A DNA stretch of 36,619 nucleotides from assembly GCA_028717245.1 (NCBI GenBank), contig JAQUOD010000012.1:1-36619 (forward strand). Reading direction: 5' to 3'. The stretch is from Candidatus Omnitrophota bacterium. Lineage in GTDB: Bacteria > Omnitrophota > Gorgyraeia > Gygaellales > Profunditerraquicolaceae. Positions 23,180-32,081 of this stretch are shown here, in pieces (position 1 is the stretch's first letter; every line of letters starts with the position of its first letter). The notes under the pieces are model-generated. The model worked only from the letters and a program-made list of their open reading frames with translations. It searched no databases and was not told the origin of the DNA. The position numbers and the translations under genes are program-made.

Positions 23180-24163
23180 TCACTTATGCTCTAGCCTGGT
23201 AAAAATCATTCTGCCGGCTTGGGTCTGGAGGACAGATGTCACTACTACTTTGACATCCTGGCCGAGAAGCTTACGCGCATCCTCCACCACCACCATCGTG
23301 CCGTCGTCTAAATACCCTACTGCCTGGTTGTGCTCTTTGCCTTCTTTGAGCAGCTTAATCTGCATCTGCTCACCCGGGAACACTACCGGCTTAAGGGTAT
23401 TGGCTAATTCATTTATATTTAATACCTTGATACCCTGGAGGCTGGCCACGCGGTTTAAGTTAAAATCCACGGTTAATATCTTGGCTTCCAGTATTTGGGC
23501 TAATTTGACGAGCTTGGCATCTACTTCTTTAATATCCGGAAGCTCTTCCTCATGTATGGTGATATCCTGGCCCATTTCTTTTTGCAGCGTATGCAGGATC
23601 TCTAAGCCCCTTCTTCCCCTCTGGCGTTTAATGGGATCGGTAGAATCCGCGATCTGCTGTAATTCCTTTAAAATAAAACTGGGGATAACAATCTTATTTT
23701 CCAGAAATTTTGTCTTACATATATCTACTATACGGCCGTCGATGATTACGCTGGTATCAAGCAGGGTCAGTTCTTCTACCTGGTTCTGGCGCTTTAATCT
23801 GACGTAAGGTATAATGATATTGAATTCATCTTTTCCGCGTAGGCCAATAACCATGCCTAAATAGCAAAAGAGCAGCGTGATGGTGACTTTTATCACCGAG
23901 AAACTTCCGGCAGGAAGCGCAGCAAGGGTTAGGGCATCAGTCACTAGTTTAGTCATAATCAGGCCCAGGATAAGGCCGAATACCGCGCTAGAGAGCCCCC
24001 TCATAGATACGCGGCGCATCCCCATTTCCAGAAGTATGATAACAAGGCTTGCCAGGATACCTATAAGTATGCCTACAAACCCCAAGCCCTTTGGTTCCAG
24101 CGCCTGATAACTGATAAGCACGCTGGCAATTACAAAAAGAAAACGCAATGCCAATAAAGACAT
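23180..24163 (-). CDS. PIN/TRAM domain membrane protein, YacL family
   Basis: Four N-terminal membrane helices (residues 1-108) are followed by a PIN nuclease-like domain beginning [11 protein letters not shown] (acidic residues Asp136 and Asp142) and a TRAM RNA-binding-type domain at about 265-325. The same architecture is Bacillus YacL, whose role is not settled. The position, radA upstream and ispD downstream, matches Bacillus. A TAAGGAGG ribosome site precedes the start. Confidence 0.9.
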   Translation of the reverse strand: MSLLALRFLFVIASVLISYQALEPKGLGFVGILIGILASLVIILLEMGMRRVSMRGLSSAVFGLILGLIMTKLVTDALTLAALPAGSFSVIKVTITLLFCYLGMVIGLRGKDEFNIIIPYVRLKRQNQVEELTLLDTSVIIDGRIVDICKTKFLENKIVIPSFILKELQQIADSTDPIKRQRGRRGLEILHTLQKEMGQDITIHEEELPDIKEVDAKLVKLAQILEAKILTVDFNLNRVASLQGIKVLNINELANTLKPVVFPGEQMQIKLLKEGKEHNQAVGYLDDGTMVVVEDARKLLGQDVKVVVTSVLQTQAGRMIFTRLEHK

Positions 24164-24209
24164 CTTCCTTCCTCCTTAGCACCACCAACACACTGAATAA
24201 TTTTTAAAA

Positions 24210-25655
24210 TTAAGCCTTAACTCTTATCTCTGCTGATTTTAATTTTTTTTCAGTAGTGCCGGCAGCTGCAATATCCAATGCCTCACTTAATGTAGCAACA
24301 GGTATTAACTCTATGCTGCCTTTTTTATCCCGCTGCATCATCTTAGTTTCGCCAGCGGGATCCAGATTTTTATAGTTATTCCTGGGTAATAGGCAGCGTT
24401 TAAATCCTAATTTTTCTGCCTCATTTATGCGCAGGATAACCTGAGAGATACTTCTGATCTCTCCGGCAAGGCCTATCTCACCTAAGAATATCGTATCCGC
24501 AAGGACGATCTGCCCGCGAAAGGCCGAGGCTATGGCTACGGCGACACCTAAGTCTGCTGCCGGGTCTTCTATCTTGATCCCTCCGGCAACATTGACGAAT
24601 ATATCCTCTGCCTCTAAGGCCAGGCCTATCCTTTTCTCCAGGACCGCAACTAAAAGGCTTAAGCGGTTGTAATCAAAACCCTGGGCGCGCCGGCGGGCAT
24701 AACCAAAACTGGATTTGCTCACCAGGGACTGAATTTCTACTAGAAGCGGGCGGCTGCCTTCTAATATAGAAACAACTACCGAGCCGGAAACATCACGCGG
24801 CCTCTCCGATAAGAATATCTCCGACGGATTCCTGACTTCTTTCAAGCCGGCAGAGCACATCTCAAATACCCCGATTTCATTGGTAGAGCCGAACCTGTTT
24901 TTCACGGCGCGTAAAATCCTGTAGACGGAGAATCTGTCTCCCTCAAAATAAAGCACTGTATCCACGATGTGCTCTAAGACCCTTGGCCCGGCGAGGGTCC
25001 CTTCTTTGGTCACGTGGCCGATAATAAAAATAGAGGTGCCGGTAGTCTTAGCTAACTGCGTGAGTATGCCCGCACATTCCCTGACCTGGCTGACACTGCC
25101 CGGGGAAGAGCTGATCACAGGGTCAAAAATCACCTGTATGGAATCGATAAAGACTATATCAGGATTAATCTTCTTAATGTATTCTACAATCAAAGATAAG
25201 TCTGTCTGGTTGACTATATAGAGGTTGCCTTCCTTAACTGCGCCCAGGCGTTTGGCCCTTAATTTTGTCTGAGGCACGGATTCTTCGCCGCTCACATAAA
25301 GCACAGTGTGCCCTCCTCCGGTCAGCTGGTTAGATACCTGCAAGGATATCGTGGATTTCCCGATACCGGGGTCTCCGCCGATTAATACCACGCAGCCCTC
25401 GACTATCCCACCGCCTAATACCCTGTCCAATTCTGCGATACCGGTCTTAAGCCTGCTCTCTTCCCTGACTTCCACGTCCTTGAGCAACACCGGCTCATCT
25501 TTATAGAGCGCTACCCTCTGTTTTGTTTTCGAGGAAGGCGCGGCATAATCCTCTTCCACAAAAGAATTCCAGCTATTACAATCAGGGCATCTGCCCAGCC
25601 ACTTGGGAGACTGATAGCCGCAATTCTGGCAGCTGAATACTGTCTTTGTCTTCAT
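24210..25655 (-). CDS. radA: DNA repair protein RadA
   Basis: RadA is a RecA-related helicase that promotes branch migration. A four-Cys zinc finger (9, 12, 23, 26), Walker A GGDPGIGKST from 93, the RadA-specific KNRFG (252-256), and a C-terminal Lon-like domain are all present in 481 residues. disA, which follows radA in Bacillus, is missing. The upstream gap to mlaD is filled by a repeat array. Confidence 0.96.
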   Translation of the reverse strand: MKTKTVFSCQNCGYQSPKWLGRCPDCNSWNSFVEEDYAAPSSKTKQRVALYKDEPVLLKDVEVREESRLKTGIAELDRVLGGGIVEGCVVLIGGDPGIGKSTISLQVSNQLTGGGHTVLYVSGEESVPQTKLRAKRLGAVKEGNLYIVNQTDLSLIVEYIKKINPDIVFIDSIQVIFDPVISSSPGSVSQVRECAGILTQLAKTTGTSIFIIGHVTKEGTLAGPRVLEHIVDTVLYFEGDRFSVYRILRAVKNRFGSTNEIGVFEMCSAGLKEVRNPSEIFLSERPRDVSGSVVVSILEGSRPLLVEIQSLVSKSSFGYARRRAQGFDYNRLSLLVAVLEKRIGLALEAEDIFVNVAGGIKIEDPAADLGVAVAIASAFRGQIVLADTIFLGEIGLAGEIRSISQVILRINEAEKLGFKRCLLPRNNYKNLDPAGETKMMQRDKKGSIELIPVATLSEALDIAAAGTTEKKLKSAEIRVKA

Positions 25656-25675
25656 AGTTCAAAACTTCTAATATC

Positions 25676-25800
25676 TTGTGTAACGTTAAATGTGTAACGT
25701 GTAATGTTGGCGTAATGGTTCAATGTGTAATGGAAAAAAATTCTTTTGTTTTTGACATTACACCTTTCTTTTGCGTTACACCCGCTTTACACATTACACA
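25676..25800. repeat. Inverted TGTAAT/ATTACA array between mlaD and radA
   Basis: The left part carries repeated GTGTAAC and GTGTAATG units and the right part repeated CATTACAC and GTTACAC units, complementary overall. Period is 7-8 bases but irregular. A T/A-rich loop lies near 25735-25758. This covers most of the 162-base gap. Confidence 0.8.
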
Positions 25801-25817
25801 GACGATATCATATCGTC
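25801..25817. repeat. Perfect 8+1+8 palindrome after mlaD
   Basis: GACGATAT-C-ATATCGTC abuts the mlaD stop codon and the array. It could be a protein-binding site or a short hairpin. No T-run follows. Confidence 0.75.
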
Positions 25818-26432
25818 TTATTTCTTTTCTTTTGTTTTTATCAACAGTTTCCAGGGATTCTTCCTTACATCCGTAACCAAGGCATCCAACTCGTTATATA
25901 TTTTATCTTCGTAAAGGAGCTTGCCGAGTGTGCCTTCCTTATGGACAATCTTCTCAATACCCTCGTTTAAATTCTGGGCGATGTTCTTAGCCAATACCGA
26001 AACCTCCTGCATAGGAATGGGGTCTACCCCTACTATATGCTGTTTGGGCTTGACGAATTTAGTAAAGTCATTCCCGGGCATAATCTCGATATATTTTTCA
26101 CCTAATAGCCCTAAGGTATTCACCCAGATACTGGAATCAGGGGGTATCTTTATGTCTTTCTTCACCAGGCCTATTATCTGCACTACAGGCTTAGGCTTAG
26201 ACGGAAGTTGAATAAAATTTATCTCCTTAATCTCTCCTACATCCACGCCGGCAAACCTTACCGGAGCGCCGATTTTGACGCCGTTGGCGAAGTTAAAAAG
26301 AAAACTGACTTCATAGGTCGAGGCCATGGTTTTAAAATCCCCGATGTATAAAACAAAGAGCGTCAAGATCAAAAGCCCGACAAACACAAAAATCCCTACC
26401 TTTAATTCTAATTTTGATTTGCCGAATATCAT
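25818..26432 (-). CDS. mlaD: MlaD-type MCE domain lipid-binding protein
   Basis: This membrane-anchored MCE protein forms the periplasmic ring of an Mla-type phospholipid transporter. A helix at about 12-30 anchors it. The MCE domain starts near YEVSFLFNFANGVKIGAPVRFAGVDVGEI. At 204 residues it is close to MlaD length. It is the last gene of the mlaE-mlaF-mlaD set, 15 bases after mlaF. mlaC, mlaB and mlaA are not seen. Confidence 0.9.
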   Translation of the reverse strand: MIFGKSKLELKVGIFVFVGLLILTLFVLYIGDFKTMASTYEVSFLFNFANGVKIGAPVRFAGVDVGEIKEINFIQLPSKPKPVVQIIGLVKKDIKIPPDSSIWVNTLGLLGEKYIEIMPGNDFTKFVKPKQHIVGVDPIPMQEVSVLAKNIAQNLNEGIEKIVHKEGTLGKLLYEDKIYNELDALVTDVRKNPWKLLIKTKEKK

Positions 26433-26447
26433 TTTATAGCCTCCGTT

Positions 26448-27209
26448 TTATCTAAAGGTACCCAGCGTTTCGGTTATCGGCCCGTGCGACAGGCCGTTTA
26501 TAAACTGGTGCACTATGGGGTGTTCGGTGTTCTGGATTTCCTCTACCGTGCCTTCGGCAATAATCTTGCCCTGATAGAGCATGGCGATTTTATCCGCTAC
26601 CCTATAAGCGCTCTTCATATCATGCGTCACCACGATGGAAGTAACCTTTAACTTATCATGCAGGCTTTTTATGAGTTCATTTATGCCGTCTGCGGTAATC
26701 GGGTCAACTCCGGTGGTGGGTTCATCATAAAGTATGATTTCGGGTTTGATGCAGATTGCCCGGGCCAGGGCCACGCGTTTTTTCATGCCGCCGCTTAACT
26801 CCGCAGGCGTAAGATTTACAATACCGCCTAAGCCTACCAGAGATAACGCCTCCTCTATCCTCTCCAATAATTCCTTCTGGCCGATTTTAGTGTGTTCGAT
26901 AAGGCCAAAACCCACATTCTCGCCCACGGTTAAGGAATCAAAGAGCGCCCCGCCCTGAAAAACTAACCCTATTTTTAACCTTAGGATATCTAATTCTTTC
27001 TCGTTTAATTCGGATATGTCCTGGCCGCCAACCAGGACCTGCCCGCTCTCTGCCTGCAGTATACCTACAATATGCTTTAATAAAACGGATTTCCCGCAGC
27101 CCGAACGGCCGATAATCACGCAGGTGGAGCCCTTTTCAATAGTCAGGCTAAGCTTATCCAGGACTTTGTGTTTGCCGAAATATTTGGTTAAATCCTTTAT
27201 CTCTATCAT
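26448..27209 (-). CDS. mlaF: Mla-type ABC transporter ATP-binding protein
   Basis: This ATPase powers the MlaE permease. Walker A GRSGCGKS is at 34-41, the signature LSGGM at 138-142, and Walker B YDEPTTGVDP ends with catalytic Glu163. THDM is the H-loop. The 253 residues are normal. Its start overlaps the mlaE stop by four bases. Confidence 0.93.
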   Translation of the reverse strand: MIEIKDLTKYFGKHKVLDKLSLTIEKGSTCVIIGRSGCGKSVLLKHIVGILQAESGQVLVGGQDISELNEKELDILRLKIGLVFQGGALFDSLTVGENVGFGLIEHTKIGQKELLERIEEALSLVGLGGIVNLTPAELSGGMKKRVALARAICIKPEIILYDEPTTGVDPITADGINELIKSLHDKLKVTSIVVTHDMKSAYRVADKIAMLYQGKIIAEGTVEEIQNTEHPIVHQFINGLSHGPITETLGTFR

Positions 27210-27988
27210 GGAAAAATAAAATAAAATACGGCGGTAAAGAAGCAGTCGCAGGCGATAATCATGATAAACATGGTCACCACGGAAGAAGCAGTGGCCTTAC
27301 CCACGCCTTCTGCCCCGCCTTCCACGTTAAACCCTCCGTAACAACTCACAAAGGCAATAATCATACCGAAGAAGAGTGCCTTAAAAAGCCCTGTGAATAA
27401 ATCTTTATAGAGGAGCGCGCTAAAGGTAATATAACGATACATCCCCGAAGAGACGCCCAATTTGTAAACACAAATAAGGTACCCCCCGAATATACCGATG
27501 ATATCAGAATATAACGTTAAGATAGGTAACATTATGCTCAAAGCTAGAAAGCGCGGGACTACCAGGTATTTTACCGGATTGGTAGCCAGTGTCTGCAGGG
27601 CATCTACCTGTTCAGTGACCTGCATTGAGCCAATCTCGGCAGTAATGGAGGCGCCCACCCTACCGGCAACTACCAGGGCAGTAATTACCGGGCCTAATTC
27701 CCTGACCATAGAAAGCGCGACAATACTGCCGATATACATCTCTGCACCCAGCCGCTGCATCTGGTAAGCAGTCTGCAGAGCCATAATCACGCCGATAAAA
27801 AAGGCGACCAGGGAAATGATGGGGAAACTTTCCACTCCTGCTTTTTCACACTGCTCATAGATGCGCTCTTTTTTAAAAGGCGGGATAAATATCCAATAGA
27901 AAGTCTGAGACGCCAAAGTAACTAAGCCTCCCAAAAAAGAAAAGAATGTCACAATTTTACTGCCTGCGGTAAATAGTATATTTTTCAT
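27206..27988 (-). CDS. mlaE: MlaE-type ABC transporter permease
   Basis: This is the inner-membrane permease of the phospholipid transport system. Five to six hydrophobic segments are visible. Family landmarks are GAEMYIGSIVALSMVRELGPVITALVVAGRVGA and EIGSMQVTEQVDALQTLATNPVKYLVVPR. The 260 residues are normal. Its start overlaps the clpC stop by four bases, an unusual pairing that ties lipid transport to a protease chaperone message. Confidence 0.94.
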   Translation of the reverse strand: MKNILFTAGSKIVTFFSFLGGLVTLASQTFYWIFIPPFKKERIYEQCEKAGVESFPIISLVAFFIGVIMALQTAYQMQRLGAEMYIGSIVALSMVRELGPVITALVVAGRVGASITAEIGSMQVTEQVDALQTLATNPVKYLVVPRFLALSIMLPILTLYSDIIGIFGGYLICVYKLGVSSGMYRYITFSALLYKDLFTGLFKALFFGMIIAFVSCYGGFNVEGGAEGVGKATASSVVTMFIMIIACDCFFTAVFYFIFP

Positions 27989-30402
27989 TCTTCGAAAATC
28001 AGCTCCTGGTTCTTACGCGTTACTTTCACCTTTGAACCCTCTTTAAACCTCTTGGAGATTATCTCAGAGGCCAGGGGATCTTCAAGGAACCTCTGTATGG
28101 TCCTCTTTAAGGGCCTGGCGCCGAATACGGGGTCAAAACCCTTTTCAATCAGGAAATCCTTGGCTTCCTGGCTCACCTCTAACGCGATATTATGTTCTTT
28201 TAATCTATCCGCCACAAAATTCACTTCGATATCAATAATACGCTCCAAATCCTCTTTCACTAAGGGCCTGAAAACTATAATATCGTCTATACGGTTTAAG
28301 AACTCCGGCTTAAAGGTACGTTTTACTTCTTCCAACAGTTTTTCTTTCATTTCCTGATAAGTGACTTCTTCCTTTTGCGTCTTAAAACCCAGGGAGCCGG
28401 TTTTACGGATTAACTCCGCGCCCACGTTAGAAGTCATGATGATCACGGTATTGCGGAAATCCACTTTTCTGCCGAAACTATCGGTGAGCCGGCCGTCTTC
28501 AAATACCTGTAAGAGTAAATTGAATACATCCGGATGCGCCTTTTCAATTTCATCCAGCAAGATAACCGCGTAAGGACGGCGCCTGACCTTTTCCGTAAGC
28601 TGGCCGCCTTCCTCATAACCTACGTATCCCGGAGGGGCGCCGATAAGACGGGAGACATTAAACTTCTCCATATATTCCGACATGTCTAACTGTAAAAGCG
28701 CGTCTTCGTCGCCAAACATAAATTCAGCCAGGGCACGGGCTAAAAGGGTCTTGCCTACGCCGGTGGGGCCTAAAAATATAAACGAACCAATAGGCCGCTT
28801 GGGGTCTTTGATGCCTGCACGCGAACGCCGGACAGCATGGGCAATCGCAGAGATCGCCTCCTCCTGCCCGACCACGCGTTTATGCAAATCTTCTTCTATT
28901 TTTAATAATTTCTCGCTCTCTTTTTCTTCCAACCTGATGATAGGGATACCCGTCCACTGAGAAACAATTTTGGCAATCTCTTCTTCGCCTACCTCAGGCC
29001 GCATCTTGTCTTTGGCCTGCGACCATTCCCGGTTTAACTGCTCCAATTCCTGGCGCACCTGCCTCTCCTGATCCCTTAAAGCAGCTGCCTTCTCAAAATC
29101 CTGGCTTTTGATCAGGGCCTCTTTTTCTTTTCTGATATTCTCTACCTTTTCTTCCAGCTTTTTAATCTCCGGAGGCACTACTAAAACATTTAACCTGGCG
29201 CGCGAACCTGCTTCGTCAATTAAATCTACTGCCTTATCCGGAAGGAACCTGCCGGAGATATAGCGTTCGGATAACTTTGCCGCTGCTTCCAAGGCCTCAT
29301 CCTTAAAGGTCACCCGATGGTGCGCTTCGTATTTATCCCGTAGCCCTTTAAGTATTTCAATGGCCTGCTCCACAGACGGCGGCTCAACCATGATCGTCTG
29401 GAACCTGCGCTCTAATGCCGCGTCCTTCTCGATATACTTCCTGTATTCATCCATAGTGGTAGCGCCGATACACTGCATTTCCCCGCGGGAGAGCGCGGGT
29501 TTTAAAATGTTAGAGGCATCTATTGCGCCTTCCGCTGCTCCGGCGCCGACTAAGGTGTGCAGCTCATCGATAAAAATAATCACGTCCTGTGAGCGTTTTA
29601 TTTCTTCCATCACTGCTTTAATTCTTTCTTCGAATTGCCCGCGGTATTTTGTCCCCGCAACCATAAGCGCTAAATCTAAACCGATAATGCGTTTGTTACG
29701 CAGTATTTCCGGCACATTACCGGCAATAATAGACTGGGCAAGTCCTTCTACGATTGCCGTCTTACCCACGCCTGCTTCACCTAATAAAACCGGATTATTT
29801 TTCGTGCGCCGGCTTAAGATCTGGGTGACCCGTTCAATTTCATTATGCCGGCCGATAACCGGATCGAGTTTATTATCCCTGGCTAAGTCAGTCAGGTTTC
29901 TGCCAAAGGCATCCAGGGCAGGGGTCTTGGTCTTTGCCTGCTGGCCCTGACCAAAATTAGGTAATGCCGAACCTAAGAGTTCCATCACTTCATTCCTGAC
30001 TGTATTCAAATCCATACCCATATTCAATAATACCTGCGAGGCCATGCCTTCGCCCTCACGGATTAAACCCAATAAAAGATGCTCCGTACCGATATAATTA
30101 TGCCCTAATGCGCGTGCTTCTTCGGCAGCCAATTCTAACGCCTTCTTGGCACGGGGGGTAAAAGGTATGTCCCCGATAATCTGGGTGGTCGGCCCGGGCT
30201 GCACTAATTTTTCAATCTCCAGGCGGATCTTCTCTAAAGAAACCCCCAGTTTCTGCAAGACGGCCGCAGCTACTCCTTCCCCCTCCCGGACTAAGCCCAA
30301 AAGAATATGCTCTGTGCCGATATAATCGTGGTTAAAGCGCCTGGCCTCTTCCTTGGCTAAAATAATTACTTTTCTTGCCCTCTCCGTAAAACGATTAAAC
30401 AT
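27985..30402 (-). CDS. clpC: ClpC AAA+ protease chaperone
   Basis: ClpC unfolds substrates for ClpP. ATG 30402 is chosen because GGAGG lies seven bases upstream and MFNRFTERARKVI is the standard start; the upstream codons are repeat. The product has 805 residues: two N-terminal Clp repeats (EEARRFNHDYIGTEH, EEARALGHNYIGTEH), Walker A1 at about 208-215, Walker B near 274-282, a UVR-bearing middle domain (about 413-448) and Walker A2 at about 545-552. The N-terminal repeats hold the phosphoarginine pockets in Bacillus ClpC. It follows mcsA and mcsB. Confidence 0.97.
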   Translation of the reverse strand: MFNRFTERARKVIILAKEEARRFNHDYIGTEHILLGLVREGEGVAAAVLQKLGVSLEKIRLEIEKLVQPGPTTQIIGDIPFTPRAKKALELAAEEARALGHNYIGTEHLLLGLIREGEGMASQVLLNMGMDLNTVRNEVMELLGSALPNFGQGQQAKTKTPALDAFGRNLTDLARDNKLDPVIGRHNEIERVTQILSRRTKNNPVLLGEAGVGKTAIVEGLAQSIIAGNVPEILRNKRIIGLDLALMVAGTKYRGQFEERIKAVMEEIKRSQDVIIFIDELHTLVGAGAAEGAIDASNILKPALSRGEMQCIGATTMDEYRKYIEKDAALERRFQTIMVEPPSVEQAIEILKGLRDKYEAHHRVTFKDEALEAAAKLSERYISGRFLPDKAVDLIDEAGSRARLNVLVVPPEIKKLEEKVENIRKEKEALIKSQDFEKAAALRDQERQVRQELEQLNREWSQAKDKMRPEVGEEEIAKIVSQWTGIPIIRLEEKESEKLLKIEEDLHKRVVGQEEAISAIAHAVRRSRAGIKDPKRPIGSFIFLGPTGVGKTLLARALAEFMFGDEDALLQLDMSEYMEKFNVSRLIGAPPGYVGYEEGGQLTEKVRRRPYAVILLDEIEKAHPDVFNLLLQVFEDGRLTDSFGRKVDFRNTVIIMTSNVGAELIRKTGSLGFKTQKEEVTYQEMKEKLLEEVKRTFKPEFLNRIDDIIVFRPLVKEDLERIIDIEVNFVADRLKEHNIALEVSQEAKDFLIEKGFDPVFGARPLKRTIQRFLEDPLASEIISKRFKEGSKVKVTRKNQELIFEE

Positions 30403-30428
30403 TGTTTTCCTCCCTAAAAGACTTAGTT

Positions 30429-30495
30429 GTATCAAAGTGTCAAAGTATCAGAGTGTCAAAATCAAATCTTTTTTGACACACTGACACCTTGATAC
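30429..30495. repeat. Inverted octamer array between mcsB and clpC
   Basis: On the minus strand three units of NNGTRTCA (AAGTATCA, AGGTGTCA, GTGTGTCA) are followed by an A/T-rich loop and four units of TGAYACNN (TGACACTC, TGATACTT, TGACACTT, TGATACAA). The arms are complementary through the six-base core. It begins just after the mcsB stop codon. Confidence 0.92.
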
Positions 30496-31545
30496 TTATA
30501 CGCTTAACTTTTCTCTAATCAGGTCTGCCCTCTTGACATCCCTTTCCTGGCTGGTCAACTTTTTATTCTCTAATTTCTGCAGGTGCGCCGGCTGGGTAAT
30601 AATAAATAATTCATTTATCGCGCTGCGGCTGAGTTCCTTGATTATCCCCACATCCGAGCCTAACCTGACCAGAGACAAAAGCTCTATGGTTTCCTGGCTG
30701 GTGATGATGTGAGCGCTTTTTAAGATACCCACGCTGCGGTTTACCCTGTCTTCCAGGGCAGCCTTATTTTTAAAAAGCATTACTTCCCTGGCCTGTTTTT
30801 CCTGCGTAATAATCTGGTTAATAATGGCATTAATATTTTCTATGATTTCACTCTCACTGTGGCCCAAAGAAACCTGGTTAGAGATCTGAAAAAAATTACC
30901 GGTGGCCTGGGTGCCTTCGCCGTATAACCCGCGCGTAGTAAAGCTTAATTTAGCCAGCGCCGCTAATACGCGGTTAATCTGGCCGGCCATAACCAAAGCC
31001 GGTAAATGCAACATCACTGACCCGCGCATGCCTGTGCCGGCATTAGTAGGACAGGCAGTAAGATAACCCCACTCCGGTAAGAATGCAAAAGTTAATCCCT
31101 GGGTGAGGCTGTCGTCTATTTTATTAAGATTATCCCAGGCATCAAAGAGGTTAAGCCCGGACTGCATATATTGCATTCTAAGATGGTCCTCTTCATTAAT
31201 CATAATGGCGATTCTTTCTTCTTCGTCTATGACTACTGCCTTGCTATCTGTCTTCTGGGCATGCTCTAAGGACATCAAATGCCTTTCAACCAAAAATTGT
31301 TTATCGATGTTATCCAGGTCCGTTAATTTAAGAAAGAGCGATTTTTTTAAGGAGGGGATATTATCCAAAGCCTCCTTGATTGTGGCCATGGCCTGCTCGC
31401 CCTGTTTTTTGTCCGCCCAGTGCGGGAAGGGCGCCTTGTCCAGGTTCCTGGCCAGGCGGATGCGGCTGGAGATAACAATGTCCGAATAGGGGCCTGTATC
31501 CTTGAGCCATTCGCTGGTGTGATTTAAAAGGTCATTCAGTTCCAT
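30496..31545 (-). CDS. mcsB: Protein arginine kinase McsB
   Basis: McsB phosphorylates protein arginines to mark them for ClpC. Phosphagen-kinase motifs are SSRIRLARN near residue 26, CPTNAGTGMRGSVMLHLPA, and the GEGTQATGNFFQISNQ loop. RDVKRA at 335-340 matches the RDxxRA phosphoarginine-sensing motif described for Bacillus McsB. The 349 residues are normal. It lies between mcsA and clpC, with arrays on both sides. No CtsR repressor or YwlE-type phosphatase is in the window. Confidence 0.95.
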   Translation of the reverse strand: MELNDLLNHTSEWLKDTGPYSDIVISSRIRLARNLDKAPFPHWADKKQGEQAMATIKEALDNIPSLKKSLFLKLTDLDNIDKQFLVERHLMSLEHAQKTDSKAVVIDEEERIAIMINEEDHLRMQYMQSGLNLFDAWDNLNKIDDSLTQGLTFAFLPEWGYLTACPTNAGTGMRGSVMLHLPALVMAGQINRVLAALAKLSFTTRGLYGEGTQATGNFFQISNQVSLGHSESEIIENINAIINQIITQEKQAREVMLFKNKAALEDRVNRSVGILKSAHIITSQETIELLSLVRLGSDVGIIKELSRSAINELFIITQPAHLQKLENKKLTSQERDVKRADLIREKLSV

Positions 31546-31554
31546 ATTTTGTAC

Positions 31555-31582
31555 CTACATGCTACCTGCTGTCTACTACATA
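31555..31582 (-). repeat. Single-armed heptamer array between mcsA and mcsB
   Basis: Minus-strand units TATGTAG, TAGACAG, CAGGTAG and CATGTAG are contiguous. The mcsA stop TAG is inside the first unit. The next bases, GTAC and a short A-run, lead to the mcsB ATG; the GTAGGT there may be the only ribosome site. Confidence 0.75.
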
Positions 31583-32079
31583 CCCTGTTTTCTTTCTAAT
31601 TCTCTAATCTGGTCGCGAAGTTTTGCCGCCTCTTCAAATGCCTCTGCCTCAATTGCCTCTTGGAGCCGGCGGCGTAATTCCTGCGGGTCCACCTTCTTCC
31701 TGACAACTTTAACGGGCTCCTTAATAGGAGACTTGCCTATATGCTGGTTTGAGCCGTGGATCTTCTTCAATAACACCCCCAGGTATTTCCTGAAGGAACT
31801 GTAACACTCGCCGCATCCGAGCCGGCCTATCTTTTTAAAGTCCGCGTAAGTGAGGCCGCAGTTTGCGCATTTTACCGCTACAGCCTCTGCCGTATCTTTG
31901 GCAGGCTTCTCAAAATCTACCAGGCCCGCTAAAAGGTCACTCAGCCCGAACTGCTGTTCCATCTGCGCGCTCTTTTGATGCGCGCATTCTTCGCACAGAT
32001 GCAGTTCGTTCATCTGCTCGTCAATGATCTCGGTCAAATGTACGGTAGCGGGATTCTTATTGCAAATATCGCAAAGCAT
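31576..32079 (-). CDS. mcsA: McsA zinc-binding activator of McsB
   Basis: McsA activates McsB and has a UvrB/UvrC-type C-terminal motif. Four CxxC pairs are present: Cys3/6, Cys29/32, Cys71/74 and Cys89/92. The UVR segment covers about 133-162 (LRRRLQEAIEAEAFEEAAKLRDQ). The 167 residues are normal. It starts two bases after ilvE and ends in the heptamer array. Confidence 0.94.
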   Translation of the reverse strand: MLCDICNKNPATVHLTEIIDEQMNELHLCEECAHQKSAQMEQQFGLSDLLAGLVDFEKPAKDTAEAVAVKCANCGLTYADFKKIGRLGCGECYSSFRKYLGVLLKKIHGSNQHIGKSPIKEPVKVVRKKVDPQELRRRLQEAIEAEAFEEAAKLRDQIRELERKQGM

Positions 32080-32081
32080 AC

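Noticed and set aside
29360-29950. Open 196-codon frame on the plus strand opposite clpC
   Set aside because: It is antisense to strongly conserved ClpC sequence, with low-complexity Ser/Ala-rich translation and no domain.
30403-30435. Upstream TTG start for ClpC
   Set aside because: Those codons lie over the octamer repeat and the ribosome site; GGAGG precedes ATG 30402, the family start.
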